Shown here piece by piece: positions 8,361 to 16,432 of a DNA stretch of 53,829 bases. A program made the translations under genes and the position numbers. Origin of the DNA: Bacillus litorisediminis (GTDB lineage: Bacteria > Bacillota > Bacilli > Bacillales > JC228); assembly GCF_022808645.1 (NCBI RefSeq), contig NZ_JAKZKT010000030.1, positions 1-53,829 of the forward strand, written 5' to 3'. Position 1 is the stretch's first letter; the number at the start of each line of letters is the position of its first letter. The notes under the pieces were generated by a model. The model was not told where the DNA came from. It saw only the letters and a program-made list of their open reading frames with translations, and did no database searches.

Positions 8361-10004
8361 ATGAAAAGCTTTCGAAATATCCTTGCTGTTATTCTTGTTG
8401 GTTTTTTATTAATGAGTTCATTAGGTGCGGTTAGTGCCGCAGAGGAAAAGAATGAACTCGCAACGATTCTTATGGTTCCGCTTGATGATCGCCCAGCTAA
8501 TCTTTATTTTCCAACCAAGGTGGGGGCTTCTGCTGGTGTCGAAGTGATTGCTCCGCCGAAAGAGATGATTGGGAAATTTACGACACCTGGAAATGGGGAA
8601 GAAATCAGTAAGTGGCTGTTAGAAAATGGTGATCAGGCAGATGGCTTTGTCATTTCAACCAGTATGTTGGCTTATGGGGGGTTAGTCGCTTCAAGGACTG
8701 GTACAAAGTCACTAGAGGATGCCCTTGCTGATATCCAGGTGATTAAACAGCTAAAGGAATTATATCCTGATAAACCTGTGTATGTTTATGACACGATTCA
8801 ACGACTGGCTGTGACAGCAATTAGCGATGAATATCTAAAATATTATACGCTAATTAGTGAGTGGGCCGTTCTTTACGATAAGGTTGTGAACCTGGGGATG
8901 GAAGGAAGAGAAAGGCTTGAAGAATTAGAGTCCCTGATTCCTGAGGATGTTTTAGAGGATTATAAAAAAGCAAGAGCGAGAAATCATACAGTAAACAATC
9001 TCATGATTGACTGGGTTAATGAGGGCTATATTGACTACTTAATCTTGTCTCAGGATGATGCTGCACCTTATGGTCTTCACCGTGCTGAAAGAGAGGTATT
9101 ACTTGAAAAAGTAGCTTCGCTTGGAGTCGAAGATCAAGTTGCGGTTTTCCCAGGTGCAGATGAAGTCGATGTCGTACTGGTTTCGCGTTTTGTCAATCAG
9201 CTGTTTACTACATCACCGTCATTCTATGTTGAGTATAATGGGATCCACGGAAAAGACTGGATCGCTCCTTTTGAAGATCGAACCTTTGATTATAATGTTG
9301 AAAAACATATCGAAGCAGCTGGCGGAAGAATAGTTGAAAACGAAGCAGAGGCGGATATTCATCTTTTATTAAATACGCCATCTTCAAATGGTTCAACTAG
9401 AAACGAGGATAAGCTGGTTGCACGGACAAGTGAGTTGATTTCAGAAGGAAAGCAGGTAGCGATTGGTGATGTGTTACTTGTCAATAAAGCTGAGGAAGCC
9501 CTTGTCACTAAGCTTGCCGAAACAGTGGACCTGACGAAAATCCTTGCCTATAGCGGCTGGAACACAGCCGGGAACGCACTTGGAATCACCGTAGGTCATG
9601 CAGCAGCCCGTTTTGCCTTTACAGAACAAGAAAATCAATTCGGTGTTCCTTTATATGAACAAACAGCAGAATCCCACTATGAGTTTCTGTTGCACCGATT
9701 TGCCAAAGATCAAGGCTATAAAAACGTCGTTCACCCAGCAGCCAGAGCCTATATCCAACAAATTGGAGCCAGTGAATGGGATTTAGGGGCCAATTATGAG
9801 CTTGTGAATAGTTTTGTAAAAGAAAAATTAACGGCCGAAACCGAAAAGTGGTACCAATACTTTGACGGAAAAGAAGTTTACATCGGATCTAGAGGAACCC
9901 AGGGTTTTTATATGACCATTTCCGAATTAGAAGGAGTTCATGTAAAACTCCCTTGGCCGCGGATTTTTGAAGCTGAACTAGAGCCTGAGTTGGAATTGCA
10001 GTGA
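8361..10004 (+). CDS. Secreted DUF4127 family protein
   Basis: 547 residues starting with a signal peptide (ILAVILVGFLLMSSLGAVSA, likely cleavage after VSA) and no lipobox, so it is exported or cell-wall associated. The mature part starts with the family hallmark MVPLDDRPANL, followed by motifs such as STSMLAYGGLVASR, ILSQDDAAPYG and YSGWNTAGNALG. DUF4127 has no established function that I know of. AAGGAGGAG precedes the ATG. It lies 135 bp after the oxidoreductase gene, with a hairpin repeat between, so it may be the last gene of the sugar operon. Its TGA lies in the second repeat copy. Confidence 0.9.
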   Translation: MKSFRNILAVILVGFLLMSSLGAVSAAEEKNELATILMVPLDDRPANLYFPTKVGASAGVEVIAPPKEMIGKFTTPGNGEEISKWLLENGDQADGFVISTSMLAYGGLVASRTGTKSLEDALADIQVIKQLKELYPDKPVYVYDTIQRLAVTAISDEYLKYYTLISEWAVLYDKVVNLGMEGRERLEELESLIPEDVLEDYKKARARNHTVNNLMIDWVNEGYIDYLILSQDDAAPYGLHRAEREVLLEKVASLGVEDQVAVFPGADEVDVVLVSRFVNQLFTTSPSFYVEYNGIHGKDWIAPFEDRTFDYNVEKHIEAAGGRIVENEAEADIHLLLNTPSSNGSTRNEDKLVARTSELISEGKQVAIGDVLLVNKAEEALVTKLAETVDLTKILAYSGWNTAGNALGITVGHAAARFAFTEQENQFGVPLYEQTAESHYEFLLHRFAKDQGYKNVVHPAARAYIQQIGASEWDLGANYELVNSFVKEKLTAETEKWYQYFDGKEVYIGSRGTQGFYMTISELEGVHVKLPWPRIFEAELEPELELQ

Positions 10005-10060
10005 AACAAGGGGACGGTTCTTCTGTTTCAGGATGAAACAGAAGAACTGTCCTTATTTCA
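10002..10060. repeat. GGACGGTTCT hairpin repeat, copy 2 (inverted pair)
   Basis: One element (10002-10030) is followed after 3 nt by a near-complement (10034-10060), making a long stem-loop with a few mismatches. It starts at the TGA of the DUF4127 gene. It probably terminates or protects the 3' end of that transcript. Confidence 0.85.
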
Positions 10061-10067
10061 TGTAATC

Positions 10068-10270
10068 TCGGAAGCGGGGGATTTAGTTTCGGTAGTGGAG
10101 TTTTACTACCGGTAGCGTAGGGTTTACTACCGGAAGGGAGGGTTACTACCGGAAGCGGGGGATTTACTACCGGTAGGAAGGGTTTTACTACCGGAAGCGG
10201 AGGATTTACTACCGGTAGGGATGATGTTACTACCGGAAGCAAGCGATTTACTCACAGTAGGAAGAGTCTC
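10068..10270. repeat. Small array of a ~21-bp ACTACCGGTAG unit
   Basis: About nine degenerate units of 20-22 bp, each built around TTTACTACCGGTAG or TTACTACCGGAAG with G-rich spacers. The core CTACCGGTAG is itself palindromic. Units decay at both edges (TTTAGTTTCGGTAG, TTTACTCACAGTAG). The stretch 10061-10328 holds no gene; an open frame across it is an artefact of the repeat. The unit is the same family as the array at 35979-36573. Confidence 0.85.
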
Positions 10271-10328
10271 ACTCTGAGAAGCAGAAAGAGATGCTGCCTA
10301 TAATCGAACTCGACCGCATCTCATTTCT

Positions 10329-10676
10329 TTAATCAATAACAACTTCCTCAATAATCGAACTGCCCTCTGTTTGTTCCGCATCAAGCCACTGCCATTTCTC
10401 ATGTAGCCTGATTCGGCCATCGGCTAAGATTTCAGGAATCGAAACACATTTTCCGCCTCTTATTTCATTTTTGCTATTTACGTGGTTATATCTGAATTCC
10501 AGGGAACCATCCTCTCTTACAATGCCAATGAGGGTTCCTTGAATAATTTCAACACCGCTATAGGTGGCTGAAACAATATTTCCATTCTGTCTATACTCGA
10601 AAAAAGTATTGGAAGAAACCTCACCATTATCCGTATTTTCCATCGAGACAAATTTACGGCCATTATAATCTATCAT
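10329..10676 (-). CDS. Small protein of the family often labelled n-acetylglutamate synthase
   Basis: 115 residues, soluble, beginning [20 protein letters not shown] and containing RLHEKWQW. It belongs to a widespread short Bacillales family whose database name, n-acetylglutamate synthase, is not supported by any visible acetyltransferase motif. I would treat its function as unknown. GGGGGAGA lies 5-6 nt before the ATG, inside the end of the next upstream gene, which it overlaps by 14 bp, so the two are co-translated. Confidence 0.85.
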   Translation of the reverse strand: MIDYNGRKFVSMENTDNGEVSSNTFFEYRQNGNIVSATYSGVEIIQGTLIGIVREDGSLEFRYNHVNSKNEIRGGKCVSIPEILADGRIRLHEKWQWLDAEQTEGSSIIEEVVID

Positions 10677-11148
10677 ATTTTCTCCCCCATCTACTAAACC
10701 AGGATAATTGTTGAATAAATGCTGTCATATTCCCCAAACAACAGCTGCCTTGCGGATTATTGACTTCACAGCCGCAGCGATTTTCTTTAATGTTTTCACG
10801 AATTGGTTCAACTGGAGTCAAACCTTTCACCAGATAATCCACTATTTTTTCTTTTGTCCAATCAAAACAGTAACAAATAGGGGCTTTGTCATCTTTTTGG
10901 TGAACTGGAACCTTTAAGTCAGAAACAAGGTATTTTTTATGATTCGAATCATAATAGACTACATCGCAATCTGAGGTTGAACAAAAATAGTGAGTCTCTT
11001 TAGAATTTAAAGTAACTAATGAAGCTGGTTTAAGCAATGATTTCAAAGTAATGAGTTTTACACGTTTGGCTTTATTTTTACAGGATGGACAATAATCATG
11101 ATTTTCTATTTTAATTTCATTTAACCCGTTACAGCATGCTTCCATCAT
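10663..11148 (-). CDS. CopZ-like protein with zinc and [2Fe-2S] cysteine motifs
   Basis: 161 residues, cytoplasmic. The N-terminal part has [11 protein letters not shown] and a second pair [13 protein letters not shown], the metal-binding pattern of CopZ-type N-terminal domains. The C-terminal part has [13 protein letters not shown] then [16 protein letters not shown], matching a BFD-like [2Fe-2S] site (CxC, spacer, CxC or C-x4-C). Archaeal CopZ with this architecture is a redox-active copper chaperone. That role here is inference, since no copper ATPase gene is in the window. GGGGGAAA precedes the start. Confidence 0.75.
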   Translation of the reverse strand: MMEACCNGLNEIKIENHDYCPSCKNKAKRVKLITLKSLLKPASLVTLNSKETHYFCSTSDCDVVYYDSNHKKYLVSDLKVPVHQKDDKAPICYCFDWTKEKIVDYLVKGLTPVEPIRENIKENRCGCEVNNPQGSCCLGNMTAFIQQLSWFSRWGRKYDRL

Positions 11149-11188
11149 TTTCCCCCTTTACCAAAATAAATACCGCTAAACAGCATGT

Positions 11189-11701
11189 TTACCTAAGCGA
11201 TTTCCCATCTAAAAATTCCCTCATTAACTCATTTGAAATTTGAACCGCTTCCGTCCGATCACCTGCTGGAGCAGAAATGATTAAACCGTTTGCTGCCGTC
11301 CAGTCTCCTTTTAATATGGTAAGCTTGCTTAAATTTTTATTGATAAACATAGTTCCATAAGAATAGGTATATGGTTTTCCATCTTCTTTATAACCGACAT
11401 AAATGATTGAACCTAGTCCGTTTTCAAGAAAACGAACCACCACTTTTCTCTGATCTTCCGGAACCGGCAGCACTTCGCCTTCGATATCAATCGTACCTTC
11501 AAATGTCCTTTGACCATTCAGACTTCGTTGTACGACTCCGTTAATATGTATATTTACTTTTTCTGCCTCAGCTTCACTTTCTAATTGAAAAGAAACACCT
11601 TCGAAGGTTTTAATATGCTGGGTAGGGAAGGTGTACCATAATATATAAACTGTTAATGCTAATAAAATGGTAATCAAAGTTCCTATTATAATTTTCTTCA
11701 T
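11189..11701 (-). CDS. Membrane-anchored hypothetical protein
   Basis: 170 residues with one N-terminal hydrophobic segment (IIIGTLITILLALTVYILWY), probably an uncleaved anchor, and an extracytoplasmic beta-rich domain. I do not recognise the family. The gene is 40 bp upstream of the CopZ-like gene on the same strand and may share its transcript. CGGAG lies ahead of the ATG. Confidence 0.75.
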   Translation of the reverse strand: MKKIIIGTLITILLALTVYILWYTFPTQHIKTFEGVSFQLESEAEAEKVNIHINGVVQRSLNGQRTFEGTIDIEGEVLPVPEDQRKVVVRFLENGLGSIIYVGYKEDGKPYTYSYGTMFINKNLSKLTILKGDWTAANGLIISAPAGDRTEAVQISNELMREFLDGKSLR

Positions 11702-11801
11702 TTCATCACTCCGTGAAATGCTAAGGTGTTCTTAGCATTTCTGTCTCTATAAAATTTAAAACAACTTAAAACCATACTAACATAAAATGGTGAAACAGAG
11801 G

Positions 11802-11870
11802 GAAACAGAGGGACGGTTCTTCTGTTTCATTCTTACTGCCTCTGAAACGCAAGAACCGTCCCTCCGTTTC
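11802..11870. repeat. GGACGGTTCT hairpin repeat, copy 3
   Basis: GAAACAGAGGGACGGTTCTT (11802-11821) pairs with AAGAACCGTCCCTCCGTTTC (11851-11870), with one mismatch across a 29-nt loop that itself contains TCTGTTTC. It lies between two divergent genes (11701 minus, 11970 plus), so here it is not at a gene end. Confidence 0.85.
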
Positions 11871-11969
11871 AAAAGTTAAGGAAATAATCATATTGACAAG
11901 CCTAATAATGACAATCAAACTTTGAAATATAGCGAATCGGAACAAATCGGATACGAGGGAGAAATCAAT

Positions 11970-12761
11970 ATGATCTTACACTTAGAAAATGTTTCATTGC
12001 GACGGGGAAATCAGTGGATCTTGCAGGATATCAATTGGCGCGTGGAAAATGGAGAACACTGGGTATTATTAGGATTAAATGGTTCAGGGAAAACGTCGAT
12101 TTTAAATTTGCTTAATGCGTATACCTTTCCAACCAAGGGAAACATGAACGTTCTAGGATTTGAGTTTGGGAAAACGTATCTGGCAGAACGGCTTCGAAAA
12201 AAGATTGGGTATGTTTCCTCCGCGCTTCAGCAAAAATTTCACCCCGGCGACAACGCTTTTGAAGTGGTGTTAAGCGGTGCATTTGCTTCCATCAGTCTTT
12301 ACGAAGATCCGACCGATGAAATGAGAAAAAAGGCGGTCAAGTTACTACAAGAACTCGGATGTATCAGCTATGCCAATAGGGAATATGAAACTCTTTCCCA
12401 AGGCGAAAGACAGCGCGTTCTTATTGCTCGTGCATTAATGGCTGATCCTTCAATGCTGATTCTGGATGAGCCCACAAGCGGGTTGGATTTTATCGCCCGT
12501 GAACAATTGCTGGAATCGGTTGAGGAACTAGCGAAGAAACACGATGCTCCTACTATCATCTTTGTAACCCATCATGTCGAAGAGATTTTACCTGTATTCA
12601 ATAAAGCCTTATTGCTAAAAGAGGGACGTGTTTTTGCAGCAGGGAACACTCGTGAGATCATTTCTAGCCAACAGCTTTCCGAGTTCTTTGAGCTTCCTGT
12701 TGATGTAATCTGGAATCACAACCGGCCATTGCTTTCGAAATTACAAATGGTAAAAAAATAA
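11970..12761 (+). CDS. ABC transporter ATP-binding protein, YlmA-like
   Basis: 263 residues starting MILHLENVSLRRG. Walker A is GLNGSGKT, the signature LSQGERQR, Walker B MLILDEPTSG, and the H-loop FVTHH. Similarity in layout and start is to the B. subtilis YlmA group, single-gene ATPases without a neighbouring permease, whose cargo is unknown. The frame is open from 11922, but GAGGGAGA (11955-11962) 7 nt before the ATG at 11970 decides the start. There is no permease gene nearby, so a soluble or regulatory role is also possible. Confidence 0.88.
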   Translation: MILHLENVSLRRGNQWILQDINWRVENGEHWVLLGLNGSGKTSILNLLNAYTFPTKGNMNVLGFEFGKTYLAERLRKKIGYVSSALQQKFHPGDNAFEVVLSGAFASISLYEDPTDEMRKKAVKLLQELGCISYANREYETLSQGERQRVLIARALMADPSMLILDEPTSGLDFIAREQLLESVEELAKKHDAPTIIFVTHHVEEILPVFNKALLLKEGRVFAAGNTREIISSQQLSEFFELPVDVIWNHNRPLLSKLQMVKK

Positions 12762-12763
12762 TG

Positions 12764-12806
12764 AAAAGAGTAAGCCATCTATTGAAAAGATGACTTACTC
12801 TTTTTT
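12764..12806. terminator. Bidirectional terminator between the ABC and TetR genes
   Basis: AAAAGAGTAAG and CTTACTCTTTT pair around a 19-nt apical region that also pairs partly. A runs on one side and T on the other serve both converging genes. Confidence 0.85.
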
Positions 12807-13395
12807 ATTCCTTCATATGAAAAACATCTGTCGACGTCACCATAAGCTCTACAATTTGCTTGGCCATATATTCAGGAGGGGTCCGGAAATCTTCTTCAAT
12901 CCAGCGGATAATGACACCAGCAATTCCATGAGCCCGGTAAATATAAAACCACCTTGGATCAAGCTGGGTTCCTTCAGGAAGCTGGTATTCATATTCGGTT
13001 ATGAATAAGTCTTCAATCGCATTTGCCATTTGAAATCGAAAGTCAACACGAATATGGTTACTTAATAATAATTTAAAAAGCTTCCCATTTTCTTTAAAAT
13101 ACGAAAACAATGTAATATCTTCCGTATTAAGTTCTTTTATATTTATTTGTTTATAGTTTTTATAAGGTTTTCGAATTTCCTCTATCATTTCCTCGAGAAC
13201 ATCATGAATAATTTCATCCAATAGCTCTTCTTTTGTGTGGAAATTGTGATAAAAGGTGCCCCGGTTGTAATTGGCTGCACGGACAATTTCAGAGATGGTA
13301 ATCTGAGCAAATGGCTTTTTATATAACAAATCTATAAAAGTTTGTTTTAAGGCCGTTTTTGAACGCTGAATTCGTTTATCGATGAAGTCTTGCAT
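12805..13395 (-). CDS. TetR/AcrR family transcriptional regulator
   Basis: 196 residues. The N-terminal TetR HTH is clear (TALKQTFIDLLYKKPFAQIT, then EIVRAANYNRGTFYHNFHTK). The C-terminal ligand domain resembles the TetR_C_7 type (WFYIYRAHGIAGVIIRWIEEDF). It is divergent from the SDR gene at 13572 across 176 bp, so it likely represses that gene and itself. Its ligand is unknown. Confidence 0.92.
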   Translation of the reverse strand: MQDFIDKRIQRSKTALKQTFIDLLYKKPFAQITISEIVRAANYNRGTFYHNFHTKEELLDEIIHDVLEEMIEEIRKPYKNYKQINIKELNTEDITLFSYFKENGKLFKLLLSNHIRVDFRFQMANAIEDLFITEYEYQLPEGTQLDPRWFYIYRAHGIAGVIIRWIEEDFRTPPEYMAKQIVELMVTSTDVFHMKE

Positions 13396-13448
13396 GTTTG
13401 TTCACCTCATATCTAGTATGTTGGAAGCGGAATACTTCTGCAACTTTA

Positions 13449-13529
13449 TTGTACAAAATCGATGCGATTGTATAGTAATGAACATTTCTATATAGGCTGC
13501 TCATTGAGAGAGATTTTCTTTCTATATAG
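13449..13529 (+). promoter_or_regulatory. Divergent control region with twin CTATATAG palindromes
   Basis: A plausible sigma-A promoter for the SDR gene is TTGTAC (13449-13454), 16 bp, TATAGT (13471-13476). Just downstream, TTTCTATATAG occurs twice (palindromic cores 13488-13495 and 13522-13529; 34-bp period). These are candidate sites for the divergently encoded TetR regulator. The assignment rests only on position and symmetry. Confidence 0.45.
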
Positions 13530-13571
13530 TAGGGATGTAAACGAATTAATCACTTAATAGGGGGTATTACT

Positions 13572-14342
13572 ATGACATTCCCAGTATTAGAAGGTAAAGT
13601 AGCCATTGTTACAGGTGCAGCTATGGGTATGGGAGAGGCCACAGCGAAGCTTTTTGCAGAAGCAAAAGCAAAGGTTGTGATTGCTGATTTCAATGAAGAA
13701 AAGGGAAGAGCTGTCACGGAGGAAATTATTGCAGCAGGTGGAGAAGCAGCTTTCGTTAAAGTGGATATTTCAAAATCAGATCAAGTCCAAGCAATGATAA
13801 AATTTGCAGTCGATACATTCGGAAAATTGGATGTTGCTGTAAATAACGCGGCTTTAACTCCTGATGATAAACTAGCGTCAGATTTTGATGAGGAGTATTG
13901 GAACCGACTAATAGCAGTGGATTTAACAGGAACAGCACTTTGTATGAAATACGAATTACAGCAAATGAAAAAACAAGGTCATGGTGGATCTATTATTAAC
14001 ATTTCATCAGTTAGCGGCTTCCGACCGCAGCCACAAAACATCGCTTATGTGGCAGCCAAACATGGTGTAGTTGGGATGACAAAAGTAGCAGCCATGGAAA
14101 ATGGTCCGTTAAACATTCGTGTAAACTCAGTGGCTCCTGGAGCTATTGATACTCCAATGCTTCGCGGAGCATTAGAGCAGTTCGGCTTCACAGAAGAAGA
14201 ATATGCTCCGCAATTAAGCTTATTAAACCGCTTTGGTCAACCAAGAGAAATTGCTCAGGCAAGTCTATGGCTAGCTTCTGATGCATCTTCCTATGTCACG
14301 GGTACAACGATTCATGTGGATGCAGGTTATACTTCACGATAA
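13572..14342 (+). CDS. SDR family oxidoreductase
   Basis: 256-residue classical short-chain dehydrogenase. It has the NAD(P) motif TGAAMGMGEA (residues about 12-21), NNAA at about 90, the catalytic Ser in NISSVSGF with Tyr-x3-Lys in YVAAKHG, and the C-terminal GTTIHVDAGY. Asp in VIADFNEE after strand beta-2 suggests NAD rather than NADP preference. The substrate is not determinable. It is preceded by AGGGGG and divergent from a TetR gene that probably controls it. Confidence 0.92.
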   Translation: MTFPVLEGKVAIVTGAAMGMGEATAKLFAEAKAKVVIADFNEEKGRAVTEEIIAAGGEAAFVKVDISKSDQVQAMIKFAVDTFGKLDVAVNNAALTPDDKLASDFDEEYWNRLIAVDLTGTALCMKYELQQMKKQGHGGSIINISSVSGFRPQPQNIAYVAAKHGVVGMTKVAAMENGPLNIRVNSVAPGAIDTPMLRGALEQFGFTEEEYAPQLSLLNRFGQPREIAQASLWLASDASSYVTGTTIHVDAGYTSR

Positions 14343-14355
14343 AAGTAATCGACAG

Positions 14356-14384
14356 GGCTGTTGAAAATTCTCAGCAGCCTTTTT
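14356..14384 (+). terminator. Terminator of the SDR gene
   Basis: GGCTGTTGA pairs with TCAGCAGCC (one G-T) around AAATTC, followed by TTTTTAT. Confidence 0.85.
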
Positions 14385-14391
14385 ATATTAG

Positions 14392-14916
14392 TTACTCTAG
14401 TAATTCAAAATGAATATCAAAAACATGCCATAAAAATAAAAACATGATTCCCGAGAGGATCCAAGCAATAATAGGACGTTTATAATGAATGGCTAGAATA
14501 GAAAACATCACAATATCAAACAAAAGGGACCACCATATATTCCACCCATGATGGTAACTAATCATTCCGAGCCATTTAGAGATTTTCTCGATCAAAACGA
14601 ATAAAAATGCCCACATTACAATGTATAGAACTTTTTTAATTCTATTTTGATCTTCAGGGTAATGAGACAGAAAAAGAAAGGTCAAAATCGGAAATGAAGT
14701 GAAACTCTTTAAAAATTCAATACTCATTCTGGTAGGCAGAAGTTCTTGTTCAAATGTATGCTCAAATCTCCACATGGGATAGTCTTTAAATAAAAAACCA
14801 TATAAGAGGTTCCCGATTACCATAAACAGCATAGTCGGGTAATATTGTTTCAGATTGTTCCATTTTCCCCATTTCAACGAAATTAGAAAAAAAACGATAG
14901 GATAAATAATTTGCAT
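14392..14916 (-). CDS. CBO0543-type integral membrane protein
   Basis: 174 residues, nearly all hydrophobic: about five segments, from IIYPIVFFLISLKWG through ILSGIMFLFLWHVFDI, with short charged loops. The pattern and length fit the CBO0543 family of Firmicute membrane proteins of unknown function. The start is ATG at 14916; its SD is weak. Two further proteins of similar type follow on the opposite strand. Confidence 0.7.
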   Translation of the reverse strand: MQIIYPIVFFLISLKWGKWNNLKQYYPTMLFMVIGNLLYGFLFKDYPMWRFEHTFEQELLPTRMSIEFLKSFTSFPILTFLFLSHYPEDQNRIKKVLYIVMWAFLFVLIEKISKWLGMISYHHGWNIWWSLLFDIVMFSILAIHYKRPIIAWILSGIMFLFLWHVFDIHFELLE

Positions 14917-15083
14917 ATAATTCCCACATTTTCATTATTTTTTTCTAGATTTCCCGGTTATTAAAAACATATTCCCTTTAATTTGCTTGATTGACATCAG
15001 CCAAATTATTCTCGGTTAACTATAAACATGCATAGATAAGTGAGCAAAAACAAATTATAAATTTAAAATTTGTAAATCGGTGC

Positions 15084-15647
15084 GTGATCAAAGTGGAAAG
15101 TCATGCAGTCATTAATGAAATGATTGAAGCTTTTACGAATTATCGCCATGCTCATCGTGTTTTGATGGAGACCTGGTATAAAATGGTTTTTCTTACACCA
15201 CTGTGGTGGGCTGGATTACTTTTGGGCATTATTCCTTGGCTTGTCTGGTGGAAGTTTCATAATAAAAATGATACCGGAGACCTTTTTCGTGCAGGCTTAT
15301 TTATGGGAGTTATCGCTTTAATATTAGACTCAGTGGGTGTTCAATTAGGGTTATGGGTGTACCCTTATGACGTACTTCCTTTTTTTCCCGGATATTTACC
15401 TTGGGATCTTACTCTTTTGCCTATAACCGTAATGTTTTTTCTAGAAATAAAACCGAATTGGCTACCTTTAAAAAAAGGATTTATTTTTGCAATCATTGCT
15501 GCATTTATAGGTGAGCCATTGGCAATTATGTCCAAACTATATCAACCTTTAGGTTGGAACAGTCTTTATTCTTTCCCCATATACATAGTGTTATATTTGC
15601 TGAGTGAAAAAATCGCAAGAGGAAAAGCCTTTAATTCTAAGCTTTAA
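15084..15647 (+). CDS. CBO0543-type integral membrane protein
   Basis: 187 residues with an N-terminal soluble helix (VINEMIEAFTNYRHAHRVLM) and about five membrane segments (WWAGLLLGIIPWLVWW, LFMGVIALILDSVGVQLGLW, LTLLPITVMFFLEI, FIFAIIAAFIGEPLAI, FPIYIVLYLLSEKIA). It belongs to the same family as its neighbours by motif style (Y-P-x-x-VLPFFPGYLPWDLTLLP). It starts at GTG 15084, or possibly GTG 15093; no strong SD decides. It ends in its own terminator. Confidence 0.75.
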   Translation: MIKVESHAVINEMIEAFTNYRHAHRVLMETWYKMVFLTPLWWAGLLLGIIPWLVWWKFHNKNDTGDLFRAGLFMGVIALILDSVGVQLGLWVYPYDVLPFFPGYLPWDLTLLPITVMFFLEIKPNWLPLKKGFIFAIIAAFIGEPLAIMSKLYQPLGWNSLYSFPIYIVLYLLSEKIARGKAFNSKL

Positions 15648-15690
15648 AAAGTCAATTTCCATAAGTTTCCAAATGAAATTGACTTTTTTA
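15646..15690 (+). terminator. Terminator after the second CBO0543-type gene
   Basis: AAAAAGTCAATTTC pairs with GAAATTGACTTTTTT around a 15-nt loop, ending in a T run that starts inside the right arm. Confidence 0.9.
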
Positions 15691-15782
15691 ATTTACTGCT
15701 GTCAAGATAGAATACATAAAGCACAAATTATTAGAAATAATATCCTTATCCATATTATTGACACGATATCGGATGTGGGCTC

Positions 15783-16226
15783 ATGTGGTATTTAACATTT
15801 GGAACAGTGTTGGTCTTTTTGGTCATTATTTATTTTATGCCCAAAAGAATCACGAGAAAAGAAATGTATATAACCTGGTTTACAATTGCAGCTGTTACAC
15901 TATTTGTAGATTTAATAATCGGGGTTTCTTTTGATGCATACGATTTTGGAATAGATAAAGAACCTAGGGTTCCAGAGACAATAGTTCAGGTTACCTTAAC
16001 ACCTTCAGCTAGTATTATTTTCCTCAATTTTATGCCTCAAAAGCGGGGGAGTTTTTTTTGGTATGTGTTAGCATGGACAATTTTTGCCTTGATTTATGAA
16101 TGGGTATGTTTACAAATGGGTTATATAAGCCATAAAAATTGGAAACTCCTGTATTCAATCCCCTTTTATCCAGCGACCAGCTATTTCTTAAGATGGCATT
16201 TGCATTATATTAGAAAGAATAAGTAG
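15783..16226 (+). CDS. CBO0543-type integral membrane protein, short
   Basis: 147 residues with four to five hydrophobic segments (TFGTVLVFLVIIYFMP, WFTIAAVTLFVDLIIGV, VTLTPSASIIFLNFMP, FFWYVLAWTIFALIYEWV) and the IYEWVCLQMGY-type motif seen in this group. The ATG at 15783 lacks a good SD and sits just after a GTG, so the start is uncertain. Third member of a small cluster of related membrane proteins. Confidence 0.7.
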   Translation: MWYLTFGTVLVFLVIIYFMPKRITRKEMYITWFTIAAVTLFVDLIIGVSFDAYDFGIDKEPRVPETIVQVTLTPSASIIFLNFMPQKRGSFFWYVLAWTIFALIYEWVCLQMGYISHKNWKLLYSIPFYPATSYFLRWHLHYIRKNK

Positions 16227-16261
16227 GCTTAATAATTCATTTAAAAGTACATATTAATAAA

Positions 16262-16293
16262 AACATACAGCCAAGAATGATTTGGCTGTATGT
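16262..16293 (-). terminator. Terminator of the small minus-strand genes
   Basis: ACATACAGCCAA and TTGGCTGTATGT are a perfect 12-bp inverted repeat around a 7-nt loop. On the minus strand it is followed by a T run, matching the end of the 43-residue gene at 16301. Confidence 0.85.
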
Positions 16294-16300
16294 TCCATTC

Positions 16301-16432
16301 CTATTTTTTCTTCCGAACATTATCATTGGGTGAGTCACCGGTTCCATTTTTCGCCTTACTATTTGGCGTTCCATAAATTTGATTATCTTGAGTGACCTTA
16401 TTGCCCTCTAAAAAATTATCCTTTGTTTTCAT
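16301..16432 (-). CDS. Small hydrophilic protein (43 aa)
   Basis: 43 codons, MKTKDNFLEGNKVTQDNQIY... ending VRKKK, very rich in Lys, Asp and Asn with no Cys. AGGAGA lies 8 nt before the ATG and a terminator follows, so it looks like a real gene. It overlaps the next upstream small gene by 17 bp in another frame. The composition is reminiscent of small spore or stress proteins, but I cannot assign it. Confidence 0.65.
   Translation of the reverse strand: MKTKDNFLEGNKVTQDNQIYGTPNSKAKNGTGDSPNDNVRKKK

Noticed and set aside
9889-10242. Proline/leucine-rich minus-strand frame.
   Set aside because: It lies over the DUF4127 gene end, the hairpin repeat and the small array; a repeat artefact.
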